Assembly (NCBI RefSeq): GCF_947501905.1
Contig: NZ_CANMXL010000004.1
Span: 208,777 to 272,776, forward strand
Length of the DNA: 64,000 nt
Reading direction: 5' to 3'
DNA from: an uncultured Winogradskyella sp.
Lineage (GTDB): Bacteria > Bacteroidota > Bacteroidia > Flavobacteriales > Flavobacteriaceae
Shown here piece after piece: positions 8,978-17,833 of this stretch. Numbering within the stretch: position 1 is the first letter of the stretch; each line of letters starts with the position of its first letter. A program made the position numbers and the translations under genes. Under the pieces are notes generated by a model. It was not told the origin of the DNA. It saw nothing but the letters and a program-made list of their open reading frames with translations, and made no database searches.

Positions 8978-11338
8978 TTAGTTCTCGATTTTAATGATTG
9001 ACATGTTACTGTTGTATGGTTTTGTACCTTTTAATTTCAGGTTATTATTAGCTTCTTGAACACTTCCAAATTTTTTAGAGTAGATATAATATTTACTCGT
9101 GTTGACATCATAGAAGAATTCTACATTGCTTAATCCTGATTTTAAAGATTTAGTTATAAATTCATTTCGTTTATCTACATCACTATGTACTGCTAACACA
9201 GCATAGAAGCCACTATCTACATAATTGATGTTTTTTAGTATTTGGATATTACTTGGTTGCGGTATGCCAAAGTCAAAATCGTCCTCTTTTAATGGTAGAT
9301 CAGATATAGATGTTGTTTGCTTTAGATTTGTTAAAGTAGCTCTATCTTGTTTGTAACGCTCTTCTTCATTATCAAACTCAGCACGTTTTATTCGACGTCT
9401 TTTTTCAAATTCTATAGCTAGCTGAATATCTTTTAATCTACTTTCTAATTTTGCTTTTAGTTCATCTGTCTCTATTTGTTCAGATTTTAAACGCTTAATT
9501 TCTCTTTTATAGTAAAGCATAACAACATCATTAACTATTGTGTCTGCTTCTTTTAAATCATCATAAAGTTCTTCTAATTCATTAATCTTTATACTTCTAG
9601 AATCAATAACTTCATCAAGATCTGCCTTAATAGCTTTTAGAGCTTCATTTTCTTTAGTAATACTTTTAAATGGTTTTGGTTTTACTGCAATACCTTGCTC
9701 ACTTAAATCATTTTCTTCTTTTAAGTTTTTAAGGTTTTCGTTTTTACCATCTACAGCCTTTTTGTATTGATCTAATAAGTCTTGTTGTTGTTCTTTTTCT
9801 TGTTCTGTTTGTTTTACAAGGTTTTGCATTGATTTACCTAAATCATCATCTGGATTAGTTATTAATTCAAATTCTTTTTCTTCTTTGGATTTTTGCTCAG
9901 CAATTTTTTGTGCTTCAATTGCTTCTTGTTCTTTAGCAAGCCTTTCAGCTTCTATTTTCGCTTGTTCTTCTGCTAATCGCTTTGCTTCAATTGCCTCTTG
10001 TTCTTTAGCTAACCTATCTGCCTCTAATCGTGCCTTTCTTTCTGCTGCTTCTTTTGCTTTTAGTTCTGCTAATAGTTTGGCTTTATTTTCAGCTTGTTTT
10101 TTTGCTAATAATTCTGCCTCTCGTTTAGCTTTTTCCTCAGCTAATCTTTTTGCATCTAATTCAGCTTGCTGTTGAGCAAGTCTTTCTGCATCTTCTTTAG
10201 CTTTTAACTCAGCTTGTGCTAATTGTTCTGCTTCTAATCTTGCTTTCTCATCTGCCAGACGTTTAGCCTCAATAGCCTCAATCTCTGCTTGTCCCTCATT
10301 AGTTTTAGCAATAACAGGTTCTTTTGCCTTTCGTTTTACAGAAGTATATCTAGGATAAGATGGCTTTTTATATTTCTTAGGTGCAATAAGTGCTGTAACT
10401 TCGTCTTGACTACTATAATCAAAAAATCTTTCGTTTTTAAAGCGATAGGCTAGTGTTATTTCATGAGAAGGTCCAAAATCACTAAAATCGCCAAGTGCCA
10501 TTTCATAATTATATTCAATAGCAATTTCTTCAGTAATATTAAGTCCAATACCTCCTGAAGCACCATACATTGTATTATAGCCACCTTGAACCCAAAATCC
10601 CTTTGGAATACTAAGCATAGCATTTGCTGCAATAATAGTCTCGTCTTTTCTAAACTCGCTTCTTAAAAGGCCAGTAAATTTACTATCATCAAAGAAACCT
10701 CTACTAGACATATAGCCTGTATACATGACATGACCTTGAAGACCTTGGTTAGGTACATCTTGTAGTAATTCTGAAGACTGGACATTATATAAAAACAGAT
10801 TTTTTACCGAAACCCCAAAATCTAAAAAAGTAGTTCCGAAATTAATGCCTGGATTTACAGACACTAAGAAATTAGATTCTATATTGTCTAAAGATGGGTC
10901 AGGAAAATTTGTTACTACATCCCCTGAGTTTAGTCCGCTACTATATGCTGCTAAATTTAATCCAAAAGTTAGATTAGTATCTCGCTCTAATCTTGCATTA
11001 TAAGCAAAGTTTATTACGCCACCATAAGTTGTTAGGACACCATAATTTTGTTGAAATAAAGTAATACCAGCACCAATATTATCGGTAAAACGACCTGAGT
11101 ATGATACTAAATAGGAGAGAGGGGCATCATTAAATTGTACCCATTCACGCTTATTATATGCACTTACAAATTTGTTTTGCTCTCTAACAAAACTAAATGT
11201 TGGGTTAATAATATTGCGATTAAAAGTCAATGAGTTTCTTACTGGCAATTCAAACGCAACCACACCATCACCACCTTGAGCAGAAATATACTCTAGGAAA
11301 GACATACATGCTATAAAGACAAGTAGGTGTGCTTTCAT
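8978..11338 (-). CDS. PorP/SprF-type barrel fused to a long coiled coil and a SPOR-like C-terminus
   Basis: A 786-residue protein with a signal peptide (cleavage near residue 20, ISAQ). Residues about 21-310 are a PorP/SprF-like outer-membrane barrel (NPTFSFVREQNKF, GFWVQGGYNTMYGASGGIGL). Residues about 345-500 are an extreme Ala/Glu/Lys/Leu-rich heptad region (AEEKAKREAELLAKKQ type), with a second helical region near 530-680. The last about 70 residues (GFYAVLAVHSDVDKRNEF, KYYIYSKKFGSVQEAN) resemble a SPOR-like peptidoglycan-binding fold. It sits between two T9SS sorting-domain proteins, suggesting an outer-membrane component whose periplasmic coiled coil reaches the cell wall. It ends 75 bp before the giant adhesin and starts 1 bp after the stop of the gene at 11340-12806. 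The SPOR assignment is inferred from strand pattern only. Confidence 0.8.
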   Translation of the reverse strand: MKAHLLVFIACMSFLEYISAQGGDGVVAFELPVRNSLTFNRNIINPTFSFVREQNKFVSAYNKREWVQFNDAPLSYLVSYSGRFTDNIGAGITLFQQNYGVLTTYGGVINFAYNARLERDTNLTFGLNLAAYSSGLNSGDVVTNFPDPSLDNIESNFLVSVNPGINFGTTFLDFGVSVKNLFLYNVQSSELLQDVPNQGLQGHVMYTGYMSSRGFFDDSKFTGLLRSEFRKDETIIAANAMLSIPKGFWVQGGYNTMYGASGGIGLNITEEIAIEYNYEMALGDFSDFGPSHEITLAYRFKNERFFDYSSQDEVTALIAPKKYKKPSYPRYTSVKRKAKEPVIAKTNEGQAEIEAIEAKRLADEKARLEAEQLAQAELKAKEDAERLAQQQAELDAKRLAEEKAKREAELLAKKQAENKAKLLAELKAKEAAERKARLEADRLAKEQEAIEAKRLAEEQAKIEAERLAKEQEAIEAQKIAEQKSKEEKEFELITNPDDDLGKSMQNLVKQTEQEKEQQQDLLDQYKKAVDGKNENLKNLKEENDLSEQGIAVKPKPFKSITKENEALKAIKADLDEVIDSRSIKINELEELYDDLKEADTIVNDVVMLYYKREIKRLKSEQIETDELKAKLESRLKDIQLAIEFEKRRRIKRAEFDNEEERYKQDRATLTNLKQTTSISDLPLKEDDFDFGIPQPSNIQILKNINYVDSGFYAVLAVHSDVDKRNEFITKSLKSGLSNVEFFYDVNTSKYYIYSKKFGSVQEANNNLKLKGTKPYNSNMSIIKIEN

Positions 11339-11339
11339 T

Positions 11340-12806
11340 TTATTTAATAATCGTTATTGATCCTTTTCTTGTATCACCTGTACTGGTGATGATGATGTAA
11401 TAAAACACCTGATTTATACTATTTGAATTTAAATTGTCTATAGGCCAATTATTTTGGTAATCATTAGTTTGAAATACCTGTTTTCCTTGGCTTGTTAATA
11501 TTCTTACGCTAGTTTCTGTGCCACTTACAAAGGCTGTTGGAATAACCCAAGTATCATTGATGCCATCTCCATTTGGGCTAATTACATTAGGTATGTTTTC
11601 TACATCAGGAAAAGGTTCTGGTGCTTCAGTAAGCTCGAAAGTAAACTCTCTTGAGCCTGTGCAGCCTAATGTTTCAGTGACAACTACTTTATACATTCCA
11701 AATTCTGAAGCTGAATAGTTATCATCATACTCACCTTCAATTGGAGAATTATTATAATACCATAGAAATTCTGGGTTGTTTGCATTTGTAGTAATTTCTA
11801 CATCCAGACTATCGCCTTCGTCAATTTCATTTGTTTCTGAAACATTGATATTCATTTCAAATAATTGACTTTGTAAATCAATAGTACCTGAGGTTTGGCA
11901 ATCTCCTAAGTCTACCTGAACAGAAAACTCACCAGACTCATTAGTTTGATACATTTGAGCATCTGCACCTTCAATGAGCTCTCCGTCTTTATACCATTGA
12001 TAACTCAAAGCACCAATTGTACTTAATGTTGTTAAACCTTGTTCCGGACAATACGGGTTTCCTAAACTAGATATTATAGTTGCATTTGCTTCACCAGTTG
12101 TAGCCTCTATAATTTCAACTCTATTTGAAAACGAATCTGAGGTGCATGTTCCATAATTAGTTTCTACAAAATAGATGCCTTCTTCCGAGACAGATAATGT
12201 TTCGCCAGTGTCTATAAATTCTGATGTTGTTGGACTTGTTTCTCTATACCAATTATATGTTAGTGATGGATAATTTAAAGGCGAATCGTTTTCGTTAATG
12301 CCTGGGTTATCTATGGTTAATAGATAAGCTCCGCCAGGGCAATATGCACCAGAAGACACCAAATTATTTATAGAAAAAGGAGAGTCTTGTAATTTATAGT
12401 AGGCTGCAAAAGCTACAGAACTAGAGCTAGTGGCTACAGGCGCTGTACTTTTTATACGAATTTTATAATTTTCACCAGCGGTTGTTGTTGGCAGCGAAAA
12501 ATTGAGTGTTGCTGGAGATTCTGTTAAAGTTCCTACACCAGAAGTATATATTACTGTTGCATTCGAAAAATCACCATCTGCATCTGACATTTCCAGAACA
12601 AACTGATTAGAGCTTTGTAACCCATTTTCTGGAGAGAATACAAACGTAACATCATAAGAATTAAAAGACTCACTTGCACAAGCTTGACTAAAGCCCAAGT
12701 TTGGCGTACCTATAACTATCTGTGCATTTAGAAACTGCACAGCCGATAAGGCTATAACAAATAGGTATAGATGGATTATCTTTATTTTAGCAATTTGGGG
12801 GCACAT
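11340..12806 (-). CDS. Secreted Ig-like protein with a T9SS type B (gliding-associated) C-terminal domain
   Basis: A 488-residue protein. The start region carries a hydrophobic signal segment after a basic stretch (KIKIIHLYLFVIALSAVQFLNAQ). The middle has Ig/PKD-like beta-sandwich modules with paired cysteines (TYNWYRETSPTTSEF, GALSYQWYKDGELIEGADAQ) typical of surface adhesins in Flavobacteria. The C-terminal 85 residues hold the CHU_C-type sorting domain (NVISPNGDGINDTWVIP, VRILTSQGKQVFQT), so the protein is exported by T9SS. Its stop lies 1 bp from the start of the PorP/SprF fusion gene, strongly suggesting co-transcription and a shared surface assembly. No enzymatic motif is visible. Confidence 0.82.
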   Translation of the reverse strand: MCPQIAKIKIIHLYLFVIALSAVQFLNAQIVIGTPNLGFSQACASESFNSYDVTFVFSPENGLQSSNQFVLEMSDADGDFSNATVIYTSGVGTLTESPATLNFSLPTTTAGENYKIRIKSTAPVATSSSSVAFAAYYKLQDSPFSINNLVSSGAYCPGGAYLLTIDNPGINENDSPLNYPSLTYNWYRETSPTTSEFIDTGETLSVSEEGIYFVETNYGTCTSDSFSNRVEIIEATTGEANATIISSLGNPYCPEQGLTTLSTIGALSYQWYKDGELIEGADAQMYQTNESGEFSVQVDLGDCQTSGTIDLQSQLFEMNINVSETNEIDEGDSLDVEITTNANNPEFLWYYNNSPIEGEYDDNYSASEFGMYKVVVTETLGCTGSREFTFELTEAPEPFPDVENIPNVISPNGDGINDTWVIPTAFVSGTETSVRILTSQGKQVFQTNDYQNNWPIDNLNSNSINQVFYYIIITSTGDTRKGSITIIK

Positions 12807-12860
12807 TGGCGTAGTTGTAGTTTTTTAATCTATAGGCTAATTTTTTTTATAGGGTGTGCT

Positions 12861-14186
12861 TTAGTTATCATCTAAATCATCAATATCATCACTATCCGTA
12901 GTAGCTACGATTTTGTTAATTCTCAATCTAAAATCTGGAGTTCTTGAATGTCTTAAATCTATAAAAGTTTCAGAGTCTGGACCTTTGGAGTACACATTGT
13001 CAAAAGCTCTACTACCATACCAACTTTCTAAATCTTCATTATTTGAGTTATACTTAGTAAAAATATTGCCTTTACAATTATTAAAATACGTGCGTTCAAA
13101 ATTGATTTTTTGAAGATTTTCGTTATTAATCTGAATATCTTCATCGAAGAATACTGCAGGATTAAAACCAGAAATAACACTTCGTTTTAAAGAGAAAGTA
13201 GCATCTTTTTCTATGTAAATAGCTTCTTTAACAAGACCAATGCTTATATCGTATTTTAAATCGTCACTAACATTTATCATGGTTAGATTTGAAGCTAGAA
13301 CTAAAGTGTTTGGTTTTGTTGGGTCTATATCTTCAATGTTATTATACGATGACACATACATACATCTATAACCATCTGGACTAGAAACATATGGTGATCG
13401 TACAGCTATTGAGTTTTCTATAATTACTTGGGCTCCATGATTAAATTTATAATCATTTTGGTTGGATTTATATGATACTAGCTTATTTAATGTGACGTTA
13501 CCTCCAATTATGCTAAAAGCATCACCAGAGCAATAACTTACCATAACATTTTCTATTGTTGTTTCATTACCGACACCAGCGAGTGTAAGCCCATTAAAGT
13601 ATCCAAACTCTTTTGTTCTTCTACCAGCATATTCAATTCTGACATGACTTAATACTCCTGAATTGCTTACTTCATTTTCACCTCCATAAGTGATATTACT
13701 AAAACTACTTGGCTTTAAACCAAAGTTCAATGAACTTTCATTACCAAACTTATTAGTTGGTGCGTCACTTAGAATAAAGAGACCTCCCCAATCACCAGGT
13801 TTTTTCATTGGTCGGTTTGAGGTAAAAACTATTGGATCTGTTTGTTCGCCTTCGGCAATTATTTTAGATCCACTACTAATAGTTAATGACCCTCTAGTTT
13901 TATAATCTCCTAAAATAACTGTGCCAGGCTCTATAGTTAGAGTAGTACTGTCTGTTACAAAAACATCACCCAGCAATAGGTAAGTATCTCGCTTCTTTAA
14001 AGTAATATCACTAGTAATATCTCCAGTTAATATCTGGGTAGGTTCTCCGTAGTTGGTTTTATTTGGTTTAAATTCTGCCCATGGATTTAACCAATTATCA
14101 AATCCAATAATTCCTTTTTCCTGTTGAGCTGTAATACATGTAAAAACTAGAATGCATAGAACAGCACTAAGCGTAATTTTTTTCAT
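12861..14186 (-). CDS. Secreted protein with a probable parallel beta-helix fold
   Basis: A 441-residue protein with a signal peptide (MKKITLSAVLCILVFTCITAQ). After about 60 residues it has a repeating short-strand pattern (DSTTLTIEPGTVILGDYK, GSLTISSGSKIIAEG, DPIVFTSNRP, GDWGGLFILSDAP, LSHVRIEYAGR, LAGVGNETTIENVMVSYC) characteristic of right-handed parallel beta-helices of the pectate-lyase-like superfamily. Related lipoproteins are widespread in Bacteroidota, usually without a proven catalytic function. I see no convincing lyase active site and no T9SS C-terminal domain; the C-terminus is acidic (TTDSDDIDDLDDN). It is the upstream member of the minus-strand run of surface genes and probably shares a transcript with the gene at 11340-12806 (54 bp gap). 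Confidence 0.7.
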   Translation of the reverse strand: MKKITLSAVLCILVFTCITAQQEKGIIGFDNWLNPWAEFKPNKTNYGEPTQILTGDITSDITLKKRDTYLLLGDVFVTDSTTLTIEPGTVILGDYKTRGSLTISSGSKIIAEGEQTDPIVFTSNRPMKKPGDWGGLFILSDAPTNKFGNESSLNFGLKPSSFSNITYGGENEVSNSGVLSHVRIEYAGRRTKEFGYFNGLTLAGVGNETTIENVMVSYCSGDAFSIIGGNVTLNKLVSYKSNQNDYKFNHGAQVIIENSIAVRSPYVSSPDGYRCMYVSSYNNIEDIDPTKPNTLVLASNLTMINVSDDLKYDISIGLVKEAIYIEKDATFSLKRSVISGFNPAVFFDEDIQINNENLQKINFERTYFNNCKGNIFTKYNSNNEDLESWYGSRAFDNVYSKGPDSETFIDLRHSRTPDFRLRINKIVATTDSDDIDDLDDN

Positions 14187-14394
14187 AGAGGTTAAGTTTA
14201 TTTTTCGATGAGGGTTATACCAAACGTATAATTATTACCTATTAAATACAACTAATATCGATGAATTACACTAATTATTTAGAAAAAAATGAAAATACCT
14301 ACAAAATAAATCTTTTTGTCGAGGTTTGACTTTTATAAAATTGATTATCAGCATAAAAGAATTCAGAGATAACTAATCAAAAGACATAAAAAAA

Positions 14395-14417
14395 GCCTCA
14401 ATAATAAGTATTGAGGC
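14395..14417 (-). terminator. Rho-independent terminator
   Basis: A 9-bp perfect stem (GCCTCAATA / TATTGAGGC, loop ATAAG) sits 29 bp after the stop of the gene at 14446-14898. The run of A on the plus strand just left of it is the U-tract for leftward transcripts. Confidence 0.8.
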
Positions 14418-14445
14418 CTTTAATTACATTAATTAAAACTGTTCA

Positions 14446-14898
14446 TTAATTCGATTTAAAATCATTATAGGTGTGCAAAGATTTTAAAGTAGATTCATAA
14501 AACAATATAGCGGCTATCAAATCTGAAGTATCAGAATAGGGCAGTATTTTCTTTTGAAACTCTATTGTATCCTCAAAATAAACATCAGATGCTTCTTTAT
14601 TTTCAACTAAGGCTTTTCTATTTTCTTTTGTATCCGGAATACCTAATGTTGTCATAGTTACATTTGAATTAGTTGCAAATGCAATATTTGGCAAAATGTT
14701 TACTATGACTTCTATACGTTCTATATATAAGTCAAGAAGCTCTCCTTTATTCATTCTATTTAGCTCTTCTCTTTCATGATATTTAGCGATACTTATTTTT
14801 CCACTAATAAAACTTAGAGCTTTTTGCTTTTTTTGTGCATTAGCTAGGGTAGATACACACAAAAGTGCAAACATAAGTAGGGTAATTTTAGTCTTCAT
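14446..14898 (-). CDS. Small secreted helical protein, unknown function
   Basis: A 150-residue protein with a clear signal peptide (MKTKITLLMFALLCVSTLANAQ). The mature part is charged and mostly helical (EELNRMNKGELLDLYIERIEV, DTIEFQKKILPYSDTSDLIA). I do not recognise the family. It is a single-gene transcription unit ending at the hairpin at 14395-14417. It is divergent from the plus-strand gene at 15280, with about 380 bp of very AT-rich DNA between them. It is probably periplasmic, since there is no lipobox and no T9SS domain. Confidence 0.65.
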   Translation of the reverse strand: MKTKITLLMFALLCVSTLANAQKKQKALSFISGKISIAKYHEREELNRMNKGELLDLYIERIEVIVNILPNIAFATNSNVTMTTLGIPDTKENRKALVENKEASDVYFEDTIEFQKKILPYSDTSDLIAAILFYESTLKSLHTYNDFKSN

Positions 14899-15279
14899 TT
14901 TTATAGGTTTTTATTAGACTGGGCTAGACAAACATATATAAATATTTACGATTTTCGCTGTAATTTGAATGTTTTTTTGAAAATTTTTTTATCAATGAAA
15001 TGCATTTTTAAGCGACAAACTGCATAAATACTGGATTAAATGCAATTATTTTAGACGAAATACATTTGGCGAATTTTTGAATTATATATAGGATTTTTAG
15101 TACAAAATGTGAAAAATAAAGAATTAATAACATGAATTAGAGCTTTGATTATCCTGTCATTCATCGGTATATTTTGCAATCAAAAACCTTACATCGATTA
15201 TTTATTGCATTCATTTGATTTTTATGGTGTTACAATAATTATTGCTCAAATTGGAAGTCCAAATCAATATTATTGTCCC

Positions 15280-15873
15280 ATGAAAATGCAAATGAAACTT
15301 ACGGTTTTTTTACTAATAATTACAATTACTTTTTCTACTGCCCAAACAAGCAATTCTTCTTTTATTGCAATAGATGTATTTGAAGCATCAGATAATAATA
15401 CGGATACAATTCCTGATTATTTGATTAAATCAAAACCATTCAAAATCTCTGGTACTCTATATTTGGAAGATGGTGTTACACCAGCAAAAAATTATATTTT
15501 GACTATTAATCAAGCAGACGAAGATGGAAATTTTGTCGTTGAAAAAATCAATGACCAGAAAAAGGTTAAGCATAGTGCTACTGTTAAGACTAATGCAGAC
15601 GGTAAATACACCTTTTATACTTTTGTTCCTGGTGGCGATAGACTTTATAATCAATTACAGGAAATACACATGAAAGTTCAAGTTCCAGACGGAACAGAAT
15701 ATGCTTTACCAACCTTATTCTTTGATGAAGACCCAATGTTAAGCAAGCGTTGTCGAAAAAAAATGACAAAAAGGGGAGAGACTGATCGAATCCTTAAGCT
15801 TCAAAAAGTAGATGACAAACTTGTGGCAAAAAGAGATATGATTATTTCTTCAGGCCTGAAACGTATAAATTAA
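15280..15873 (+). CDS. Secreted intradiol-dioxygenase-like beta-sandwich protein
   Basis: The open frame extends back to 15145, but I start it at ATG 15280 because a standard signal peptide begins there (MKMQMKLTVFLLIITITFSTAQ); the upstream residues are not signal-like. The mature part has a carboxypeptidase-regulatory/intradiol-dioxygenase-like sandwich (KISGTLYLEDGVTPAKNYIL, VKTNADGKYTFYTFVPG, EIHMKVQVPDGTEYALPTLFF). True intradiol enzymes use two Tyr and two His to bind iron; only one His of the usual HxH (IHMKV) is present here, so catalysis is doubtful. It stands alone, between the divergent gene at 14446 and the patatin at 16057. Confidence 0.6.
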   Translation: MKMQMKLTVFLLIITITFSTAQTSNSSFIAIDVFEASDNNTDTIPDYLIKSKPFKISGTLYLEDGVTPAKNYILTINQADEDGNFVVEKINDQKKVKHSATVKTNADGKYTFYTFVPGGDRLYNQLQEIHMKVQVPDGTEYALPTLFFDEDPMLSKRCRKKMTKRGETDRILKLQKVDDKLVAKRDMIISSGLKRIN

Positions 15874-16056
15874 AATATTTGCTTTAGTCTAGCTTTCAAA
15901 ATTATTGATAACTATATATACATAAAAGCCAAAGGTTTTATATATTTATACTCCTCCAATATTTAAGCTATTACATTCACATTTTATACCCTTAAGAGAT
16001 GCACTAATTGTTTAGTGTAAAAGTCTAATGATGGTCTAAAGTGAAAATATAATAGT

Positions 16057-17739
16057 ATGTCTGAAGAAAAGAAAACTCTTAAACCTTTTAATAATATTGG
16101 GCTTTGTTTTAGTGGTGGTGGCTATAGAGCTACTTTCTATGCCTTAGGTATTGTGTCCTATCTTGACAATGTATCTTATAACGGTAAACCCTTATTATCA
16201 TCAGTAAAAGCATTAAGTAGCGTCAGTGGTGGAACACTTTTAGCTGTAGCATATGCCAAAGCTGTGCAAGCAGGTGATTATGATTTTAAAACTTTTTTCA
16301 AGACGTTTTATAATACGTTTACTCCAAAAAACGATAAGCTTTTAGAGAATGCCATTGCAAAATTAGAGGACGATACTGTTTGGAAAAACAATCCACATAA
16401 AAAGCGCTCACTTATAAATGCTTTTGCGTTGACTTATGCCGAAATGTCTATTTTTAGTGGTAATTTCAAGCATTTTGAGACTAAATTCATTAAGCAGTTA
16501 GAGCAAGTGTGTTTTAACGCTACAGATTTCTCCTTTGGCTTAACCTACAGGTTTCAAAATAGAGGTTATTTTGGCAATAACCCTTTATACCGCAATTATC
16601 AAAAAGAAGTTAATGCACTTAGAAATGATGTTAAGCTAGGTGATGTTATCGCGTCCTCATCATGTTTTCCGGTTGGCTTTGAACCTCTAGTGTTCCCAGA
16701 TGATTATTTCGAAAATCAAGATTCACAAGCATATAAGAATTTGAAAGGCTTAGATCGATTCATAAACGGTGTCGGTATTATGGACGGTGGTATTGCAGAT
16801 AACCAAGGTATTGGCAGTATGATGCTCATAAATGAACGTATGGGAGATGGTCTTGACTTAATTATGGTTAACGATGTGGGTAGTTATAAAATGCAGCCTT
16901 GGCAGCAAGACACAAGCAAAATAGATAAAAGTTTTACTGTAAAAACAGTAGTTAATAAAATTTTGAAATACTTTACTATAAAGCCATTATACATTATCAT
17001 TTTGGTTATTGGTATGTTACTCGTATTATTAAATAGTATGAACCTATTTGGTCCAATGCCTTATACAGGTCTTTATATTCTAGGTAGTATTATTATAGGC
17101 TTTGGCTTATTACTTACTGTTTTTGGGTTGGTTGCTTCAGTAATTAAAACTTCAATTTTAGGGCGTTTAAAACACATCTTTAAAAAGAATGTACCAGAAC
17201 CATTATTGGATGATATTTTAACCTTTCAGAAGCTCGATATCAGTTTGGTACAACGAATGCTTACTGACAGATTAACTTCTGCAATGACCATGATTAATGA
17301 TGTATTTCTAAAACAAATGCGTCGTTTGAATTATGACTTATTTTATTCCAAATCGTCTTTGAAACATAGGCGAATTACAGCAACAGTCTACAAACTAAAT
17401 GGCCTAGAAACACCATACAGTAAGGGCAAAGCTTACAATAAAGACATAAAACCACATCCGAGTAAAAGCTTGCAAAGTGTTGCGCTCACAGCATCCGAAA
17501 CACCAACAACCTTATGGTGGGACCAAACCGATATTGCTAAAAACCGTATGGAAACTCTCATTGCTTGTGGACAATTTACCGCTTGTTATGAGTTAATGGA
17601 TTATATATTAGAACTTAAAAAGGATGAAAATATTGGTATGTCAGATTTTACAGAACTAGAAAAACTTTATGAAACTTTGGAAAAAGATTGGAAAGCTTTT
17701 AACAAAAGTCCATTATGGCTTGTTGACGCACTAAAATAA
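16057..17739 (+). CDS. Patatin-like phospholipase with two internal membrane segments
   Basis: A 560-residue protein. The N-terminal half has the patatin signatures: the oxyanion-hole glycine-rich loop near residues 15-22 (CFSGGGYRA), a nucleophile-elbow serine near residue 56 (LSSVSGGT, a SxSxG variant of GxSxG), and the catalytic DG motif near residue 242 (IMDGGIADNQG). Patatins hydrolyse acyl chains of phospholipids through a Ser-Asp dyad. Two hydrophobic segments near residues 308-330 and 339-364 split the catalytic domain from a helical C-terminal domain, implying attachment to the inner membrane. It starts about 180 bp after the previous gene and is likely its own unit. Confidence 0.85.
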   Translation: MSEEKKTLKPFNNIGLCFSGGGYRATFYALGIVSYLDNVSYNGKPLLSSVKALSSVSGGTLLAVAYAKAVQAGDYDFKTFFKTFYNTFTPKNDKLLENAIAKLEDDTVWKNNPHKKRSLINAFALTYAEMSIFSGNFKHFETKFIKQLEQVCFNATDFSFGLTYRFQNRGYFGNNPLYRNYQKEVNALRNDVKLGDVIASSSCFPVGFEPLVFPDDYFENQDSQAYKNLKGLDRFINGVGIMDGGIADNQGIGSMMLINERMGDGLDLIMVNDVGSYKMQPWQQDTSKIDKSFTVKTVVNKILKYFTIKPLYIIILVIGMLLVLLNSMNLFGPMPYTGLYILGSIIIGFGLLLTVFGLVASVIKTSILGRLKHIFKKNVPEPLLDDILTFQKLDISLVQRMLTDRLTSAMTMINDVFLKQMRRLNYDLFYSKSSLKHRRITATVYKLNGLETPYSKGKAYNKDIKPHPSKSLQSVALTASETPTTLWWDQTDIAKNRMETLIACGQFTACYELMDYILELKKDENIGMSDFTELEKLYETLEKDWKAFNKSPLWLVDALK

Positions 17740-17833
17740 TATAGAATTTGGTTAATGCTAGGTTAAATCAATCGTCTAGTTGTGGTGTAAAAGTTATTCA
17801 TGCTTATATTTGAGAAAATCAATCTTTATACTC

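Noticed and set aside
9885..10175. Plus-strand Ser/Ala/Cys-rich reading frame
   Set aside because: It is the antisense of the Ala/Glu/Lys coiled coil in the PorP/SprF fusion; composition artefact.
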